From Heliocidaris erythrogramma (Eukaryota > Echinodermata > Echinoidea > Camarodonta > Echinometridae), in NCBI GenBank assembly GCA_025617745.1, contig CM046859.1, positions 30,214,744 to 30,278,743 of the forward strand: a stretch of 64,000 bases of DNA, read 5' to 3'. The position numbers were made by a program, and so were the translations under genes. Shown piece after piece: positions 61,840 to 64,000 of the stretch (positions within the stretch are counted from its first letter, which is position 1; the number at the start of each line of letters is the position of its first letter). Below the pieces are notes generated by a model. It saw only the letters and a program-made list of their open reading frames with translations. It ran no database searches and had not been told where the DNA came from.

Positions 61840-64000
61840 CTATGTGTTCTGTAGTGTTGTTGTACTCGTGTACAGATTTTTAAAGTGGTAAGCACAATAA
61901 TCCTTTTGTTCATATCGATTTCCATGCTCTGCAGCCTTGCACTTGCAGGTGCCGGTGGGTACCTGGTCCTGCTGCTGGTGGGTATTCTTCTTTTCGGGCT
62001 ATTGCATTCGCGACCCTACACTGAAATAGACCGCTTCTGTATTAAATATATGCAAATTTTATGCATACCTTTCAAACAAAGGTTGTTCTTGACAACCTGA
62101 AAGCTTGCCGGGCATAGCAACAAGTAATGTATGCAAACTGGATTCCAAGCATTGAGGCTCATTTATAAAAAGCATATACAATTTACAGAAGCGGTCACCC
62201 ATCTGAAACTTCACTCCGTCCTGCCTAATTACATGAAACAATTTCTTTATGTAAAACCGCTACCGAAGAGTCTCGGCTAAACTGAAATCTCGCCCTAGAA
62301 ACTACAATATACTAAACATCAAAGTCCAGAATAAGAGTTGCTTTGCCTTTAACTCGTAATTATTAATATCACTTGTCAAATAATTTTTTAATTTGTGAAA
62401 ACTTAGAGAAATGCACTCATCCAAATTTAGGTTATGATTATAACCTCGTACTCCTCTTCTATTATGGGTACGCTGAAACTATTAAAGTTTCAGGTACAAA
62501 TTCATGTTTTATTGCAATATGCAATAGAAAGTTGTACATTTTACATTTCTAGGGGATTCAACTTAAATGATTTATTTATTTAGATAAATATTCAAATGAA
62601 ATAGTAATACAAAAACCACAAAATTCACTTGAAACTATGGTGTTCGTGCATCATGTGACAGAAAATTTGAAAGCAATTTTTAACATGGTAGCACATCAAA
62701 TTGAGATCGATCGCTTTTGCCTACACATATCCCAGGCGTTAATTGTTATCGATAATTGTTTTACACGAGAACCTTATCTAAAATGTTGACGCAAATCTAT
62801 TTTGGCAATAGCGTATAACAACTTTCAACATTCCACATTCTGTTAGGCAATGCGACTACCTCATTTCAATTATTTTTTGCCACCGGACGTCGGGGGGAAA
62901 AGTCTATGTACACTTTAATAGCTCAGGTTGTTACTAAGCAATTGACACGGAACAAGAAAATTTGACCCAAAAATTACATCTTTGAAGTGATCACAAGAGG
63001 GCAGCAAAATATGTAAAAATAGCGCAGGCAGCTGCTTGTTTTACCTCTGTCACTTCAGACAAAGTCTAAGCCTCAAATTTAACATTTGTTACTACATTTG
63101 TTACTACCTATCAACACTGAAGATTATACCTGAGAACATTTTGGTGAACTTTGATATTTTCCATATGATTCAAGTATAATTTTAAGCCACCTTTAACTCG
63201 GGCATTGCATCCAATCTCGGCTACGTAGTTTCAAGAGATGCTGAGGGGTTCCGAAGCACGAGTGGAGAAATGAGTAATTTCTTCTTTTTTTTTTTAGTCT
63301 GAAAATGTAGCAGTATTTTCACATTTGCCATCGCTGCGCAAGATCAAAACTTTCAGATATGAAAAATCAAAGTGCATGTATATTGAGGGGATCCTCCAAA
63401 TATCTTTTCATAATTATCTGTCGAACGATTACGTCAGGAAAAATCGAAGACAATGTGATTCATGAACCCTCGGCTGTTCTTCACAGAAGTTGAAATGTAG
63501 TCCCACGTATAGTGGTGCATGCAGGATGGTTTCCACTCGAGTGTAGTCCCGTGTACTACGTACATGCACGTGCAGGATATTTTACACTCAGCTCAATGGT
63601 GTGTTGGACTGTCGCGATAAAACATAAAGGCCGATATTGGGCAATAGAACGACATACATGTACATGTAGATCCAATAGAAGATTATAGAAATCAATCAGG
63701 GTAATCTTAAAATAAGGTGGATTGCTGCAAACTGTACAACTCACTGGATTGGACTGTAGCACTTTTTCCCCTTATTAAAAATTAATCTACCGCACACGCT
63801 CGACTGCGCATGTGTGTGTGTGGCGTGGATCATGGACCAACTAGACATCGACATGACAGTATGTATAGTATACAGGCAAGCGGCAGCGTACACACGAGCA
63901 AGGTTCTCGTCAGTGTAGAATACACGTGTCGCGTGCGACACGCGCAAGTTTCAGGAGACTCACTTGCGTCGCACGCAAAATCCGAGCGACGCGTGAAAAA
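61840..64000. other. Intergenic, no gene seen
   Basis: AT-rich to 63.2 kb, then more CG-containing sequence towards 64 kb (CGCACACGCTCGACTGCGCA, GCGACACGCGCAAG), which may be the edge of a promoter region lying beyond the window. Confidence 0.35.

Overview
This is a window of an intron-rich animal nuclear genome. Long introns with GT/AG splice sites, a Pol III tRNA gene, many SINEs, LINEs and MITEs, scattered ACATGTACATGTA words, long homopolymer G tracts and a CCCTAA-type telomere-like run all fit a marine invertebrate deuterostome. An echinoderm, probably a sea urchin, is my best guess from the repeat style and from the TIR/ROCO-type immune gene. I cannot fix the species.

There are two real protein genes, converging tail to tail. 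(1) Positions 1-8384, plus strand: the 3' part of the centromere protein CENP-C. Eight in-frame exons give a charged disordered region, the CENP-C motif and the C-terminal cupin dimerisation domain, ending at a TGA with a poly(A) signal about 1 kb downstream. Every intron is phase 1. (2) Positions 33132-19424, minus strand: a 20-exon gene that I could assemble without a break in frame. It encodes about 1,267 residues with the order Neuralized homology repeat (NHR) - Roc GTPase - COR - Cys-rich segment - Death - TIR - Gly/Ser-rich tail ending in a CaaX-like CSIL. It looks like a signalling or innate-immune scaffold: a target-binding NHR, a GTPase/dimerisation core, a Death adaptor and a TIR with a candidate NADase glutamate, possibly anchored to membrane by prenylation. 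Two traces of recent exon duplication lie inside it: a dead half-TIR exon and a three-copy array of one Roc exon.

The rest is mobile and repetitive DNA. 9.6-19 kb holds MITEs (piggyBac-like with TTAA, Tc1/mariner-like with TA), a tRNA-derived SINE and tandem repeats. 33-42 kb holds a SINE, long-hairpin MITEs, a tRNA-Arg(UCU) gene and G tracts. 42,704-45,361 is a 2.66-kb foldback element with a 6-bp target duplication, inserted into a SINE whose head resembles 7SL/Alu RNA; its arms carry about 27 small palindromes with variable 3-nt cores. 46.9-54.8 kb is a minus-strand LINE split by a second large inverted-repeat element, which is itself split by a second, plus-strand LINE fragment. 56,482-58,546 is a hAT-type element with an exact 8-bp target duplication, carrying another repeat with about 0.3-kb tandem units. 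60.3-61.3 kb is a 1-kb pyrimidine tract. 61.4-64 kb contains only a possible 34-nt first coding exon on the minus strand.
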